NCBI GenBank assembly: GCA_965214495.1
Contig: OZ243958.1
Span: 1,178,001 to 1,242,000, forward strand
DNA from: JANQOH01 sp965214495
Lineage (GTDB): Bacteria; Pseudomonadota; Alphaproteobacteria; UBA7887
DNA: 64,000 nucleotides
Reading direction: 5' to 3'
Every line of letters starts with the position of its first letter. Within the stretch, counting starts at the first letter, position 1. Below, in pieces: positions 28,406 through 36,824 of this stretch. Under the pieces are notes generated by a model, which did no database searches, was not told the DNA's origin, and saw only the letters and a list, made by a program, of their open reading frames with translations. The position numbers and the translations under genes are program-made.

Positions 28406-29709
28406 CGCCCTGTGTCGCGGTCGCCGATCCGCATCGAGACCGACAGGGCGTGCGCGTCGAGCCCCTCGGTTTCGGCAAGGCGCACCGTGGCCGGCCCCAG
28501 TGTGGCCAAGCCATCCGCGTCGCATTGCAGAAGGCTGGTGCGCTTGAGGAAATCATGCACCGACAAACCCGAAGAGAAGCGCGCGCTCCGCGCCGTCGGC
28601 AGAACGTGACTTGGGCCAGCGAGATAATCGCCGACCGCTTCCGGCGTGTGTCGGCCAAGAAACACCGCGCCGGCATGGCAAACCGCATCAGCGATCGACT
28701 CAGGTCGGGCGGTTGCGATCTGCAAGTGCTCCGGCGCAACCTGATCGATGAGCGCCGGCGCCGCATCGAGCGATGGCGCGACGACGATCATCCCGTGGTT
28801 CCGCCAACTCACCCGCGCGATGGCGGCACGTGGCAAGGTGGTGAGAAGTGCGTCGACGGCTGTCGCGACCTCGTCGGCAAATCCGGCATCATCGGTGATC
28901 AGGATCGATTGCGCGTCGGCGTCATGTTCTGCCTGCGCCAACAGATCGGCGGCAATCCATCGAGGATCGTTGTCGCCGTCGGCGACGATCAATACTTCCG
29001 ACGGTCCGGCGACGGTATCGATGCCCACGGCGCCGAACACCTGTCGCTTCGCCGCCGTGACCCAAGCGTTGCCGGGGCCGACGATCTTGTCCACCGGGGC
29101 GATCCGGACGGTGCCCCACGCCAGCGCCGCAATGGCTTGGGCGCCGCCGACTCGCCATATCTCGTCGACCCCGGCGATCTCGGCGGCTGCGAGCACAGCG
29201 GGGTTCAGCACTCCGTCCGGCGCGGGCGTTACCATGATGACGCGCTCGACTCCGGCCACGCGCGCGGGAATCGCAGTCATCAGAACCGAGCTCGGATAGG
29301 CCGCCTTGCCGCCGGGTGTGTAGATTCCCACCGCAGCGAGGGGCCGCCAGCGTTCACCGAGACCGATTCCAGCAGAGTCGCGATACCATCGGTCTTGTGG
29401 TATCTGCCCCTTGTGAAAGGCCTCGATACGCGTTGCAGCGAGTTCCAGCGCAGCCAGTGTCTCGCCCACCACTGACGCGCGAGCCTCCTTGATGTGGTGC
29501 GGCCCGACTCGCAACTGTTCCGGCGACAAACGGACGCGATCGAAGCGGGCGGTGTAGCCGCAGAGCGCTTCATCGCCGCGTGCGCGCACCGCGGCGATGA
29601 TCTCCGCCACCGTTGCCTCCACCGCAGGGTCGGCCTCACGACGGCTCCCGAGCGCCGTCGCGAACCGGACGGTGAAATCGGCGTCAACCGTGTCGAGCCG
29701 CGCTGCCAT
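28402..29709 (-). CDS. hisD: Histidinol dehydrogenase
   Basis: A 435-residue enzyme for the last two steps of histidine synthesis (L-histidinol to L-histidine with 2 NAD+). Seen: YTPGGKAAYPSSVLM, VGGAQAIAALAWGT, VDKIVGPGNAWVTAAKRQVFG, DTVAGPSEVLIVAD, LLAQAEHDADAQSIL (zinc ligands Gln/His) and APEHLQIA. ATG 29709 lies 26 bp inside the hisG 3' end. Confidence 0.97.
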   Translation of the reverse strand: MAARLDTVDADFTVRFATALGSRREADPAVEATVAEIIAAVRARGDEALCGYTARFDRVRLSPEQLRVGPHHIKEARASVVGETLAALELAATRIEAFHKGQIPQDRWYRDSAGIGLGERWRPLAAVGIYTPGGKAAYPSSVLMTAIPARVAGVERVIMVTPAPDGVLNPAVLAAAEIAGVDEIWRVGGAQAIAALAWGTVRIAPVDKIVGPGNAWVTAAKRQVFGAVGIDTVAGPSEVLIVADGDNDPRWIAADLLAQAEHDADAQSILITDDAGFADEVATAVDALLTTLPRAAIARVSWRNHGMIVVAPSLDAAPALIDQVAPEHLQIATARPESIADAVCHAGAVFLGRHTPEAVGDYLAGPSHVLPTARSARFSSGLSVHDFLKRTSLLQCDADGLATLGPATVRLAETEGLDAHALSVSMRIGDRDTGR

Positions 29710-30358
29710 TCACCGCCTCCCGGAAGCGTTCGATCCAGACCCCGATCTCGTCGGGCCGGGTCTTCCACGCTACGCGGTTCACGACCAGGCACGAAGTAAC
29801 GTCGGCGATCTTCTCAACCTCCACCAACCCGTTCGCTTGCAGCGTCCTGCCGGTGGAGACCAGATCGACGATACGCCGGCAAAGGCCGAGGCCGGGCGCA
29901 AGCTCCATGGCTCCGCTGAGCCTGATGCATTCGGCCTGCACCCCGCGCCGTGCGAAGTGCCGGCGTGTGGTTTCGGGGTATTTCGTGGCCACGTGGACAT
30001 GGCTCCAGCGGCTTGGATCGTCCGCACTGGCGACGTCCGACGGCTCCGCCACCGCCATGCGGCAGCGCCCGATCCCGAGATCGAGCGGAGCGTAAAGGTC
30101 CTGATAGTCGAACTCCATCAGCACATCGCGCCCGGCAATGCCGAACTGCGCCGCGCCAAAGGCAACAAAGGTTGCGACGTCGAAACTGCGCACCCGGATC
30201 AACGTCACCCCCCGCGCAGCGGTATTGAACGTCAACTGCCGTGCATCCGGATCGGTGAACGCTGGTTCCGGCTCGATACCGGCACGCGCCAGTAGCGGAG
30301 TCAATTCGGCGAGTATCCGCCCCTTGGGCACCGCGACCACCAGTCCGTCGCCTGTCAT
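29684..30358 (-). CDS. hisG: ATP phosphoribosyltransferase, short form
   Basis: A 224-residue short-form HisG, which commits ATP and PRPP to histidine synthesis: VVAVPKGRILAELTPLL, GVTLIRVRSFDVATFV, AQFGIAGRDVLMEFD, VATKYPETTRRHF and SGAMELAPGLGLCRRIVDLVSTGRTL. Short forms lack the C-terminal regulatory domain and need HisZ, not seen in this window. ATG 30358 gives a TGATG junction with DUF2948; a GTG one codon earlier is an alternative. Confidence 0.95.
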   Translation of the reverse strand: MTGDGLVVAVPKGRILAELTPLLARAGIEPEPAFTDPDARQLTFNTAARGVTLIRVRSFDVATFVAFGAAQFGIAGRDVLMEFDYQDLYAPLDLGIGRCRMAVAEPSDVASADDPSRWSHVHVATKYPETTRRHFARRGVQAECIRLSGAMELAPGLGLCRRIVDLVSTGRTLQANGLVEVEKIADVTSCLVVNRVAWKTRPDEIGVWIERFREAVNGSAARHG

Positions 30359-30798
30359 CACGCCGGCCGTTCCGTGTCATCGTGGATCGGCGCCACCCTT
30401 GCCGGGCGCGGGTCGGCGATGTCTTCGAGGTACGTCACGATGGCGTCTCCCTCCAACCGGATCGCGCCGCCTCCGGCGAATATCAACGAGACCGAACCGG
30501 GTTCCGGTACTACGGTCAACAGTTCGAGCAACGCGCCGTCCGCCTTGCGACGGATGGAGCGAACCCGAGCCGCGCGGACGCCCTCGAAACGGACCGCGCT
30601 TTGCACCATGAAGCGGGGGGCGGGATCGTGCATTCTGGGGGCGCGTTCCCACGTGAAGCGGTCGAACACCGCGACAAACCGATTCTCGTCCTGCATGTAT
30701 GTCATCTCCGCGACCGGCATCAACGCGTCCTGCAGGCAGGCGGCGAGTATGTCGTAGTCAACCGGCGCGACAGCGCGCAGGCGAAACGGTGACTTCAT
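30358..30798 (-). CDS. DUF2948 family protein
   Basis: A 146-residue protein of DUF2948, typical of Alphaproteobacteria and found between murA and hisG/hisD. Conserved parts are LRAVAPVDYDILAACLQDAL, MTYMQDENRFVAVFDRFTWE and IFAGGGAIRLEGDAIVTYLEDI. Function unknown; no catalytic motif is evident. ATG 30798 overlaps the murA stop (ATGA). Confidence 0.9.
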   Translation of the reverse strand: MKSPFRLRAVAPVDYDILAACLQDALMPVAEMTYMQDENRFVAVFDRFTWERAPRMHDPAPRFMVQSAVRFEGVRAARVRSIRRKADGALLELLTVVPEPGSVSLIFAGGGAIRLEGDAIVTYLEDIADPRPARVAPIHDDTERPA

Positions 30799-32057
30799 GC
30801 ACGCAACCTTTCGATGTCGGCACCACATGCGGCGAGCTTGACCTCGACGGCCTCGTAGCCGCGGTCGAGATGATAGACGCGGCCGATTACCGTCTCGTCG
30901 TGCGCCGCGAGCCCGGCAAGAACCAGTGACACACTGGCGCGCAGATCGGTCGCCATTACCGGCGCACCGGCCAGTGCTTCAACTCCGCGCACCATCGCGG
31001 ACCCGCCATGAACGGTGATGTCGGCGCCCATGCGGCCGAGTTCCGGAACGTGCATGAAGCGGTTCTCGAAGATTCGTTCGGTGATCAACGAGGCGCCATT
31101 TGCAATCGCCATCAACGCCATCATCTGTGCCTGCATGTCGGTCGGGAAGCCGGGATAGGGCGCCGTCACCGCGTCGAAGCCGTGGACCGGCCCGTCGCGG
31201 CGTGCGACACGCACCCCGGACGCCGTGGTCTCGACAGCGACGCCAGCGGCGACGAGCTTGTCGATCACCGCAGCCATCAGGTCCGCACGCGCGTCGAGCA
31301 ATTCAAGGCAACCACCGGTGATAGCGGCGGCGACTGCGTAGGTTCCGCTCTCGATCCGGTCCGGCAGCACCCTGTGGTTCGCCCCGCCGAGCCCGTCCAC
31401 CCCGTCGATCGTCACCGTGTCGCTGCCCGCACCCTGGATGCGCGCACCCATCGCGACAAGGCAGTCGGCAAGATCGATCACTTCCGGCTCGCGCGCTGCG
31501 TTGCCAAGCACGGTGCGCCCGCGCGCGAGCGTCGCCGCCATCATCAGATTCTCGGTCGCGCCGACCGATACCGACGGGAGCGCGATAGAGGCGCCCGAGA
31601 GGCCGGCGCGGGCACGGGCGTCGATATAGCCGTCGGACAGCGCGATCTCCGCTCCCATCTGTTCGAGACCGATGAGGTGCAGATCGACCGGCCGCGGTCC
31701 GATGGCGCAGCCGCCGGGGAGCGATACCCGCGCGCGCCCCTCGCGGGCCAGCAACGGACCGAGGACGAGCACGGATGCGCGCATCTTGCGAACCAATTCA
31801 TAGGGCGCGGTGTGCCGCCGGATCGTCGCCGCGCGCAACGACAGATAACCCGCCCCGCCCGGGGTCGCCTCGACACCGAGCTCGCCGAGCAACGCCGTCA
31901 TCGTCGCAATATCGGCGACCGCCGGCAGGTTCTCGAGTATCAGCCGGTGCTCGCTGAGCAAAGACGCCGCGAGCAGGGGCAACGCCGCATTCTTGGCGCC
32001 GCCGATGGGAACGGCACCGTGCAGCGGTCGGCCGCCGCGAATCCGCAGCTTGTCCAT
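30795..32057 (-). CDS. murA: UDP-N-acetylglucosamine 1-carboxyvinyltransferase
   Basis: A 420-residue MurA (EPSP synthase fold) making the first committed step of peptidoglycan synthesis, transfer of enolpyruvate from PEP to UDP-GlcNAc. K22 lies in GAKNAAL, and the active-site Cys117 in SLPGGCAIGPRPVDLHL (the residue attacked by fosfomycin) is present. Starts 51 bp after the small upstream gene. Confidence 0.97.
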   Translation of the reverse strand: MDKLRIRGGRPLHGAVPIGGAKNAALPLLAASLLSEHRLILENLPAVADIATMTALLGELGVEATPGGAGYLSLRAATIRRHTAPYELVRKMRASVLVLGPLLAREGRARVSLPGGCAIGPRPVDLHLIGLEQMGAEIALSDGYIDARARAGLSGASIALPSVSVGATENLMMAATLARGRTVLGNAAREPEVIDLADCLVAMGARIQGAGSDTVTIDGVDGLGGANHRVLPDRIESGTYAVAAAITGGCLELLDARADLMAAVIDKLVAAGVAVETTASGVRVARRDGPVHGFDAVTAPYPGFPTDMQAQMMALMAIANGASLITERIFENRFMHVPELGRMGADITVHGGSAMVRGVEALAGAPVMATDLRASVSLVLAGLAAHDETVIGRVYHLDRGYEAVEVKLAACGADIERLRA

Positions 32058-32108
32058 GATTTGCGCTCAGTCTCGACGCGGAGCTTGTAGCCCGGCCGAC
32101 GGTCGCGC

Positions 32109-32309
32109 TCAAGCCTGCGGCGGCGCGGTTCGGGGCCCGGGATTCTCCGTCGTGTCTTCGACGCCGCACATGGCGCGTTCACGCGCCTGCCGTTTGCGCT
32201 TGCGAAGATTCTCGCGCAACGCGCCCGCCAACCGGTCGAACCGCTCCGCTCCGCCGGACGTCCCCTGACGCGCGAGGTTCCCTTGGCGCAACGGCTTCGC
32301 GTCGGTCAT
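32109..32309 (-). CDS. Small conserved-type basic protein, unknown function
   Basis: A 66-residue protein with an Arg/Lys-rich helix (FDRLAGALRENLRKRKRQA) resembling small hypothetical proteins encoded just upstream of murA in Alphaproteobacteria. ATG 32309. It is likely the first gene of the murA operon. No known domain. Confidence 0.5.
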   Translation of the reverse strand: MTDAKPLRQGNLARQGTSGGAERFDRLAGALRENLRKRKRQARERAMCGVEDTTENPGPRTAPPQA

Positions 32310-32370
32310 TGCGGCATGGGCGGCAGCTTGCGCGAGCGCCGTCCCCGTGGCATGGTCCGCTCCCTCCCGC

Positions 32371-32445
32371 GCCGCCGTAGCTCAGTGGTAGAGCGCGCCC
32401 TTGGTAAGGGCGAGGTCGAGTGTTCAATCCACTCCGGCGGCACCA
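32371..32445 (+). tRNA. tRNA-Thr(GGT)
   Basis: 75 nt with CCA encoded. The acceptor GCCGCCG pairs with CGGCGGC (7/7), the D-arm is GCTCAGTGGTAGAGC, and the anticodon arm CGCCC-TTGGTAA-GGGCG gives anticodon GGT (reads ACC/ACU). The T-arm contains TTCAATCC. Divergent from the murA operon. Confidence 0.95.
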
Positions 32446-32469
32446 GTTCACTCCTGATCGCGACTCGGG

Positions 32470-32973
32470 TCAACTCGCCGGATCGACCAGGGAAGCGATG
32501 GGGATGGCGCCGCACGCGACGATAGGCGCTGAAGCATCGGCGACGGCGCGAAAGACCAGGGCGTGACCGCGCATTTCGGTGACAGTAAGCTTTTCCGAGG
32601 CGTCGTTCAGCCGGTCGGGTTTGATGCTGAGGGTGCGTGTGGTCGTGCCGTCGGGCGCGACAACAAGTTCACCGAGCGCGCCGGTCGGGGCCGTCGGCGC
32701 ATCCCCCGCGCGACGGTAAACCTGCCCTGCGGCCGCCTGCGCGCAACCCGCCTGGTCGAGCATCACGACGGCGTAGGTTCCGGGCGCGAGACCATCCATT
32801 TCGAAGAGCAGGGTTGCCAACGTGGTGAACCAGCTATCGACCGCCTCGACAGTTCCGATGGTCCGTGCCTCCCCTTTCATTTCGAACGTCAGCCAGTCGG
32901 CCCCGGCGGGCGCCGCCACCGCGAGCAGGCCGAACATCGCTGCGCACGTCCTCGCCCGGCACCGCTGCGACAT
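32470..32973 (-). CDS. Exported Cu/Zn-SOD-like protein lacking the metal ligands
   Basis: A 167-residue protein with a signal peptide (AAMFGLLAVAAPAGA-DW). The C-terminal half (GALGELVVAPDGTTTRTLSI.., RGHALVFRAVADASAPIVACGAIP) matches the Cu/Zn superoxide dismutase fold. The HGFHIHE-like copper ligands are replaced (APGTYAVVMLDQAGC) and only one His of the usual set remains (GHAL), so it is probably not a dismutase. ATG 32973 is preferred over a GTG one codon before. Confidence 0.62.
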   Translation of the reverse strand: MSQRCRARTCAAMFGLLAVAAPAGADWLTFEMKGEARTIGTVEAVDSWFTTLATLLFEMDGLAPGTYAVVMLDQAGCAQAAAGQVYRRAGDAPTAPTGALGELVVAPDGTTTRTLSIKPDRLNDASEKLTVTEMRGHALVFRAVADASAPIVACGAIPIASLVDPAS

Positions 32974-33186
32974 CACTCGTTCTCCTTCCCTGTGGTCAGC
33001 ACACTCTGGCGAACCCGGCCCATACCGTCCACCCCTTCGAATCGCCGCCGGTCGGATGTGAACGTCCGCGGCGGTGTTTCATGTGTGAACAGCGAGAAGT
33101 GCCGCATACCGTGCCTGATTGTGAACCGGAACAGGTACTATATCGTCGAACACTGGGTTCCCGTCATTGCAAACTCGGACCGAACC

Positions 33187-34455
33187 CACTGCTGTCCGGT
33201 TAAATTTGTGGCCGGGTTGCATGGCATTGATTCTACTGGCGTCCAAGCGTTTAGCGACGTTTTGGACACGGAAGAGGGTCAATGCCATGCGCCACCACAA
33301 TAGCGTTTTCCGCGATCTGTTGAAGCGTGTTCCGTGGGCTGCGTTTGATCGGCTGGTGGAGGCCCACGGAGCGGACAGTCGGGTGCGGCGCCTGCGCACC
33401 CGGGATCAACTGATCGCGTTGCTTTACGGCCAGCTTTCCGGGGCGACGAGCCTGCGCGAGATCGTCGGCGGTCTGCACAGCCACAAGGCCCGCCTCTATC
33501 ATGTGGGCGGTCGCGTGGCGCAGCGCTCGACGTTGGCCGACGCCAATGCCAGACGCCCGGCGGCGTTGTTCGCCAACCTGTTCGCCAAGATGGTCGGTCT
33601 CGCCCGGCGGGGCCTGCGCCGCAAGATCGGCGAGGCGACTTACCTGATCGACGCGACGAACCTTCGTCTGGGCGGGCGGGGATCGGAGTGGGCGCATTTT
33701 TCGGCCAGGGCCTGCGGCGCCAAGCTCCACGTGATCTACGATGCCGACGCCGAGCAACCGCTCTATGCGTCGGTCACGGCGGCCAGGGTCAACGACATCA
33801 CGGCGGCGCACGAGATGCCGGTCGAGGCCGGCGCCACCTACGTCTTCGACCTCGGTTACTACGATTACGCCTGGTGGGCCAGGCTCGATGCCGCCGGCTG
33901 CCGCATCGTCACCCGCTTCAAGGCCAACACGCCGTTGACGGTGAGCGCCGAACTCGATGTTCCCGAAGACGACGACATTCTGTCGGACCGCATCGGCCTG
34001 TTGCCGCAACGCGCGGCGCGGAGCCGTCAGAACCCGTTCTCCGATCCGGTGCGCGAGGTTCGGGTCAGGACCCACACCGGCAAGACGCTGCGCATCCTCT
34101 CCAACGACCTCGATGCCCCGGCCCGGGAAATCGCCGATCTCTACAAGCGGCGCCGGGCCATCGAGTTGTTCTTTCGGTGGGTCAAACAGACCCTGAGGGT
34201 CCGCCACTTCCCCGGCGTCAGCGAGAACGCCGTGCGCATCCAGATCGCCGTCGCCCTGATCGCTTATCTGCTGCTCCACCTCGCCCAAGCCGCACAGAAC
34301 GTCGTCAAATCCCCACTCGCCTTCGCCCGCCTCGTGCGCGCCAATCTCATGCATCGAAAGCGCATCGACCGACTCATCGGACCCCATCACCCGCCCCCGA
34401 GATGCTCCAATCAAACCGCCATACAATGGGCTTCAGGGTGAACCGGACAGCAGTG
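33187..34455 (+). mobile_element. Complete IS4-family insertion sequence with 9-bp target duplication
   Basis: 1269 bp. Perfect 15-bp terminal inverted repeats (CACTGCTGTCCGGTT at 33187-33201; its complement at 34441-34455) are flanked by the direct repeat GACCGAACC (33178-33186 and 34456-34464). A single intact transposase fills it. Intact ends and a perfect duplication suggest a recent insertion. It sits in the divergent promoter region between the SodC-like gene and mtnA. Confidence 0.95.
33287..34441 (+). CDS. IS4-family transposase
   Basis: A 384-residue DDE transposase. First Asp in YLIDATNLRLGG (~residue 125), second in YVFDLGYYDYAWW (~188), and Glu in the IS4 signature Y-x2-R-x3-E-x6-K (YKRRRAIELFFRWVK, ~290). 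The N-terminal part (VFRDLLKRVPWAAFDRLVE) is the DUF4372-type domain found with this family. ATG 33287; its stop TGA overlaps the right terminal repeat. Appears intact and active. Confidence 0.95.
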   Translation: MRHHNSVFRDLLKRVPWAAFDRLVEAHGADSRVRRLRTRDQLIALLYGQLSGATSLREIVGGLHSHKARLYHVGGRVAQRSTLADANARRPAALFANLFAKMVGLARRGLRRKIGEATYLIDATNLRLGGRGSEWAHFSARACGAKLHVIYDADAEQPLYASVTAARVNDITAAHEMPVEAGATYVFDLGYYDYAWWARLDAAGCRIVTRFKANTPLTVSAELDVPEDDDILSDRIGLLPQRAARSRQNPFSDPVREVRVRTHTGKTLRILSNDLDAPAREIADLYKRRRAIELFFRWVKQTLRVRHFPGVSENAVRIQIAVALIAYLLLHLAQAAQNVVKSPLAFARLVRANLMHRKRIDRLIGPHHPPPRCSNQTAIQWASG

Positions 34456-34505
34456 GACCGAACCGGGATTCGCCGACCACGGAGCACGACAAAAGGGACG
34501 GGCAT

Positions 34506-35603
34506 ATGAAAGTCGATGGCGTAGCCCGTCGCACAATCCAGGCGACCGAAGACGGGCGCGGAGTCGAGGTCATCGACCAAACCCGGCTGCCGCACGAATT
34601 CGCCGTGGTGCGTCTCGGTTCCCTTGAAGAAATCTGCGCCGCGATAAGTTCGATGCAGGTGCGCGGCGCACCCTTGATCGGGGCCGCCGCCGCTTACGGA
34701 GTCGCCTTTGCGATGCACGCCGACCCCGGCGACGACAGCATCGAACGGGCTTGCGGATCGCTGGCCGCGACTCGGCCAACGGCAGTGAATCTGCGTTGGG
34801 CGCTCGACGAGATGCGGGCGATTCTCTACCGGCGCCCTCGTGAGGAACGCGCCGCCGCGGCCTGGACGCGCGCCGCCGAAATTTGCGACGCCGACGTCGC
34901 TATCTGCCGCGCGATCGGCGAATGCGGGTTGACCCTCATCCAGGCGGCGGCCGCAGGCAAGGCGACCGGCCAGCCGGTCAACCTGCTCACACACTGCAAC
35001 GCCGGCTGGCTTGCTACGATCGATTGGGGCACTGCGACCGCTCCGATCTACATGGCGCACGATGCCGGGATCTCGGTGCATGTGTGGGTCGATGAAACCC
35101 GACCTCGCAATCAGGGCGCCAGTCTGACCGCCTTCGAACTCGGCCAGCACGGCGTGCCGCACACTGTCATCGCCGACAATGCCGGCGGCCATCTGATGCA
35201 GCACAGGATGGTCGATCTCTGTATCACCGGCACCGATCGGACCACCGCCACGGGAGACGTCGCCAACAAGATCGGCACCTATCTCAAGGCACTGGCGGCG
35301 CGCGACAACGACGTTCCGTTCTATGTCGCCTTGCCCTCCACCACGATCGACTGGACCATCGCCGACGGGCGGTCCGAAATCCCGATCGAACGACGGGGGC
35401 GCGAGGAAGTCGCCGAAGTTGCCGGACTCGCTGCCGACGGACGCCTGGAGCGGGTACGGATCGTGCCGGACTCCAGCCCGGTCGCGAACTACGCTTTCGA
35501 CGTGACCCCCGCGCGCCTCGTCACCGGGCTGATCACCGAACGCGGTATCTGCACCGCCTCGGCGGCCGGGCTCGCCAGCCTGTTCCCCGACAAAACCAAC
35601 TGA
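34506..35603 (+). CDS. mtnA: S-methyl-5-thioribose-1-phosphate isomerase
   Basis: A 365-residue MtnA that turns methylthioribose-1-phosphate into methylthioribulose-1-phosphate in methionine salvage. Seen: MQVRGAPLIGAAAAYG, LLTHCNAGWLATIDWGTA (catalytic Cys), VWVDETRPRNQGA, CITGTDRTTATGDVANKIGTY (catalytic Asp) and NYAFDVTPARLVTGLITERG. The IS ends 41 bp before its target repeat-to-ATG gap, so its native promoter may be displaced. The next gene starts 6 bp after its stop. Confidence 0.95.
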   Translation: MKVDGVARRTIQATEDGRGVEVIDQTRLPHEFAVVRLGSLEEICAAISSMQVRGAPLIGAAAAYGVAFAMHADPGDDSIERACGSLAATRPTAVNLRWALDEMRAILYRRPREERAAAAWTRAAEICDADVAICRAIGECGLTLIQAAAAGKATGQPVNLLTHCNAGWLATIDWGTATAPIYMAHDAGISVHVWVDETRPRNQGASLTAFELGQHGVPHTVIADNAGGHLMQHRMVDLCITGTDRTTATGDVANKIGTYLKALAARDNDVPFYVALPSTTIDWTIADGRSEIPIERRGREEVAEVAGLAADGRLERVRIVPDSSPVANYAFDVTPARLVTGLITERGICTASAAGLASLFPDKTN

Positions 35604-35609
35604 GACGCC

Positions 35610-36809
35610 ATGACCGATCCTCCGCGCCGTATTCGGCGGCTTGCCGATTGCCACGACATCGGCGACCTGAGGCGCCTCGCCCGGCACCGGCTGCCGGCGG
35701 CGGTTTTCCATTTCGCCGACGGCGGCGCGGAAGACGAGGTAACCCTGCGGCGCAACACCGCCGCGTTCGACGACCTGCAGCTCGTTCCGCGCTATCTGGT
35801 CGATGTGAGCACGATCGACACCGCCACCGAGGTTCTGGGGCTGACGCTCGACTGGCCGGTAATGCTCGCGCCCACCGGGCTGTCACGCGTGTTCCACCGC
35901 GAGGGCGAACGCGCGGCGGCGCGGGCAGCGGCGCGCGCAGGCACGCTCTACACGCTGTCTGCCGGCGCGAGCACGCGGCTCGAAGACGTCGCGACGGCAT
36001 CCACCGGGCCGAAGATGTTTCAGATCTATTGCTTTCGCGACCGCGGCCTGACCGGCGAGTTCATCGACCGGTGCAAGGCAGCGAACTACCATGCCCTGTG
36101 CCTGACCGTCGACGTCCCGGTGGCAGGCTATCGACAGCGTGACCTGTACACCGGAGCCTCGGTACCGCCGCGCGTAACGGCTCGCGGCCTGATCGACGTG
36201 TTGCGCCGTCCGGCATGGGTGTGGGGCTATCTCACCGGCCCGCGGATCCTTGTCGAGAACGTTGCCCACCGCGTTCCCGAGGCGGGCCGGTCGTCGCGAT
36301 CGGTGATGCGTTACGTCGCCGATCAGTTCGACCCGACAATCGGCTGGCGGGACGCAGCGTGGATGATCGAGCGCTGGAACGGTCCGTTCGTCATCAAGGG
36401 TGTGCTCTCGGTCGACGATGCCGAACGCGCCGCGGAGGTCGGCGCGAGCGCCGTCGTGGTGTCAAATCACGGAGGCCGCCAGCTCGACGGCGCGCCGGCC
36501 TCGATCGAACAACTCGGCCCTGTCGTCGATGCCGTCGGCGATCGGTTGGACGTGTTGCTGGACGGCGGCGTGCGACGCGGCAGTCACGTGGTCAAAGCCC
36601 TTGCGGCAGGCGCGAAAGCGGTTCTGGTCGGCAGGCCCTATCTCTACGGCCTCGGCGCCGGGGGCGAGGTCGGTGTCGATCGCGCGCTCGGACTGCTGCG
36701 CCAGGAAGTGGCGCGTTGCATGGCGCTGACCGGATGCCGCCGGATTGCCGATATCGACCGACGCGTGGTCGGTATGGCACGCGGCACGTGCCCGCAGCAG
36801 ATGGTTTAG
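35610..36809 (+). CDS. FMN-dependent alpha-hydroxy-acid oxidase/dehydrogenase
   Basis: A 399-residue TIM-barrel flavoenzyme of the lactate/glycolate oxidase family. Active-site parts are AAVFHFADGGAEDE, LAPTGLSRVFHREGE, QIYCFRDRG, VIKGVLSVDDAERA (FMN Lys), SNHGGRQLDGAPASIEQL (catalytic His and Arg) and LLDGGVRRGSHVVKALAAGAKAVLVGRPY. It oxidises an L-2-hydroxyacid to the 2-oxoacid; the substrate is not determined. Six bases after mtnA, so likely co-transcribed. Confidence 0.9.
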   Translation: MTDPPRRIRRLADCHDIGDLRRLARHRLPAAVFHFADGGAEDEVTLRRNTAAFDDLQLVPRYLVDVSTIDTATEVLGLTLDWPVMLAPTGLSRVFHREGERAAARAAARAGTLYTLSAGASTRLEDVATASTGPKMFQIYCFRDRGLTGEFIDRCKAANYHALCLTVDVPVAGYRQRDLYTGASVPPRVTARGLIDVLRRPAWVWGYLTGPRILVENVAHRVPEAGRSSRSVMRYVADQFDPTIGWRDAAWMIERWNGPFVIKGVLSVDDAERAAEVGASAVVVSNHGGRQLDGAPASIEQLGPVVDAVGDRLDVLLDGGVRRGSHVVKALAAGAKAVLVGRPYLYGLGAGGEVGVDRALGLLRQEVARCMALTGCRRIADIDRRVVGMARGTCPQQMV

Positions 36810-36824
36810 CGAAGGGGCGGCTTC

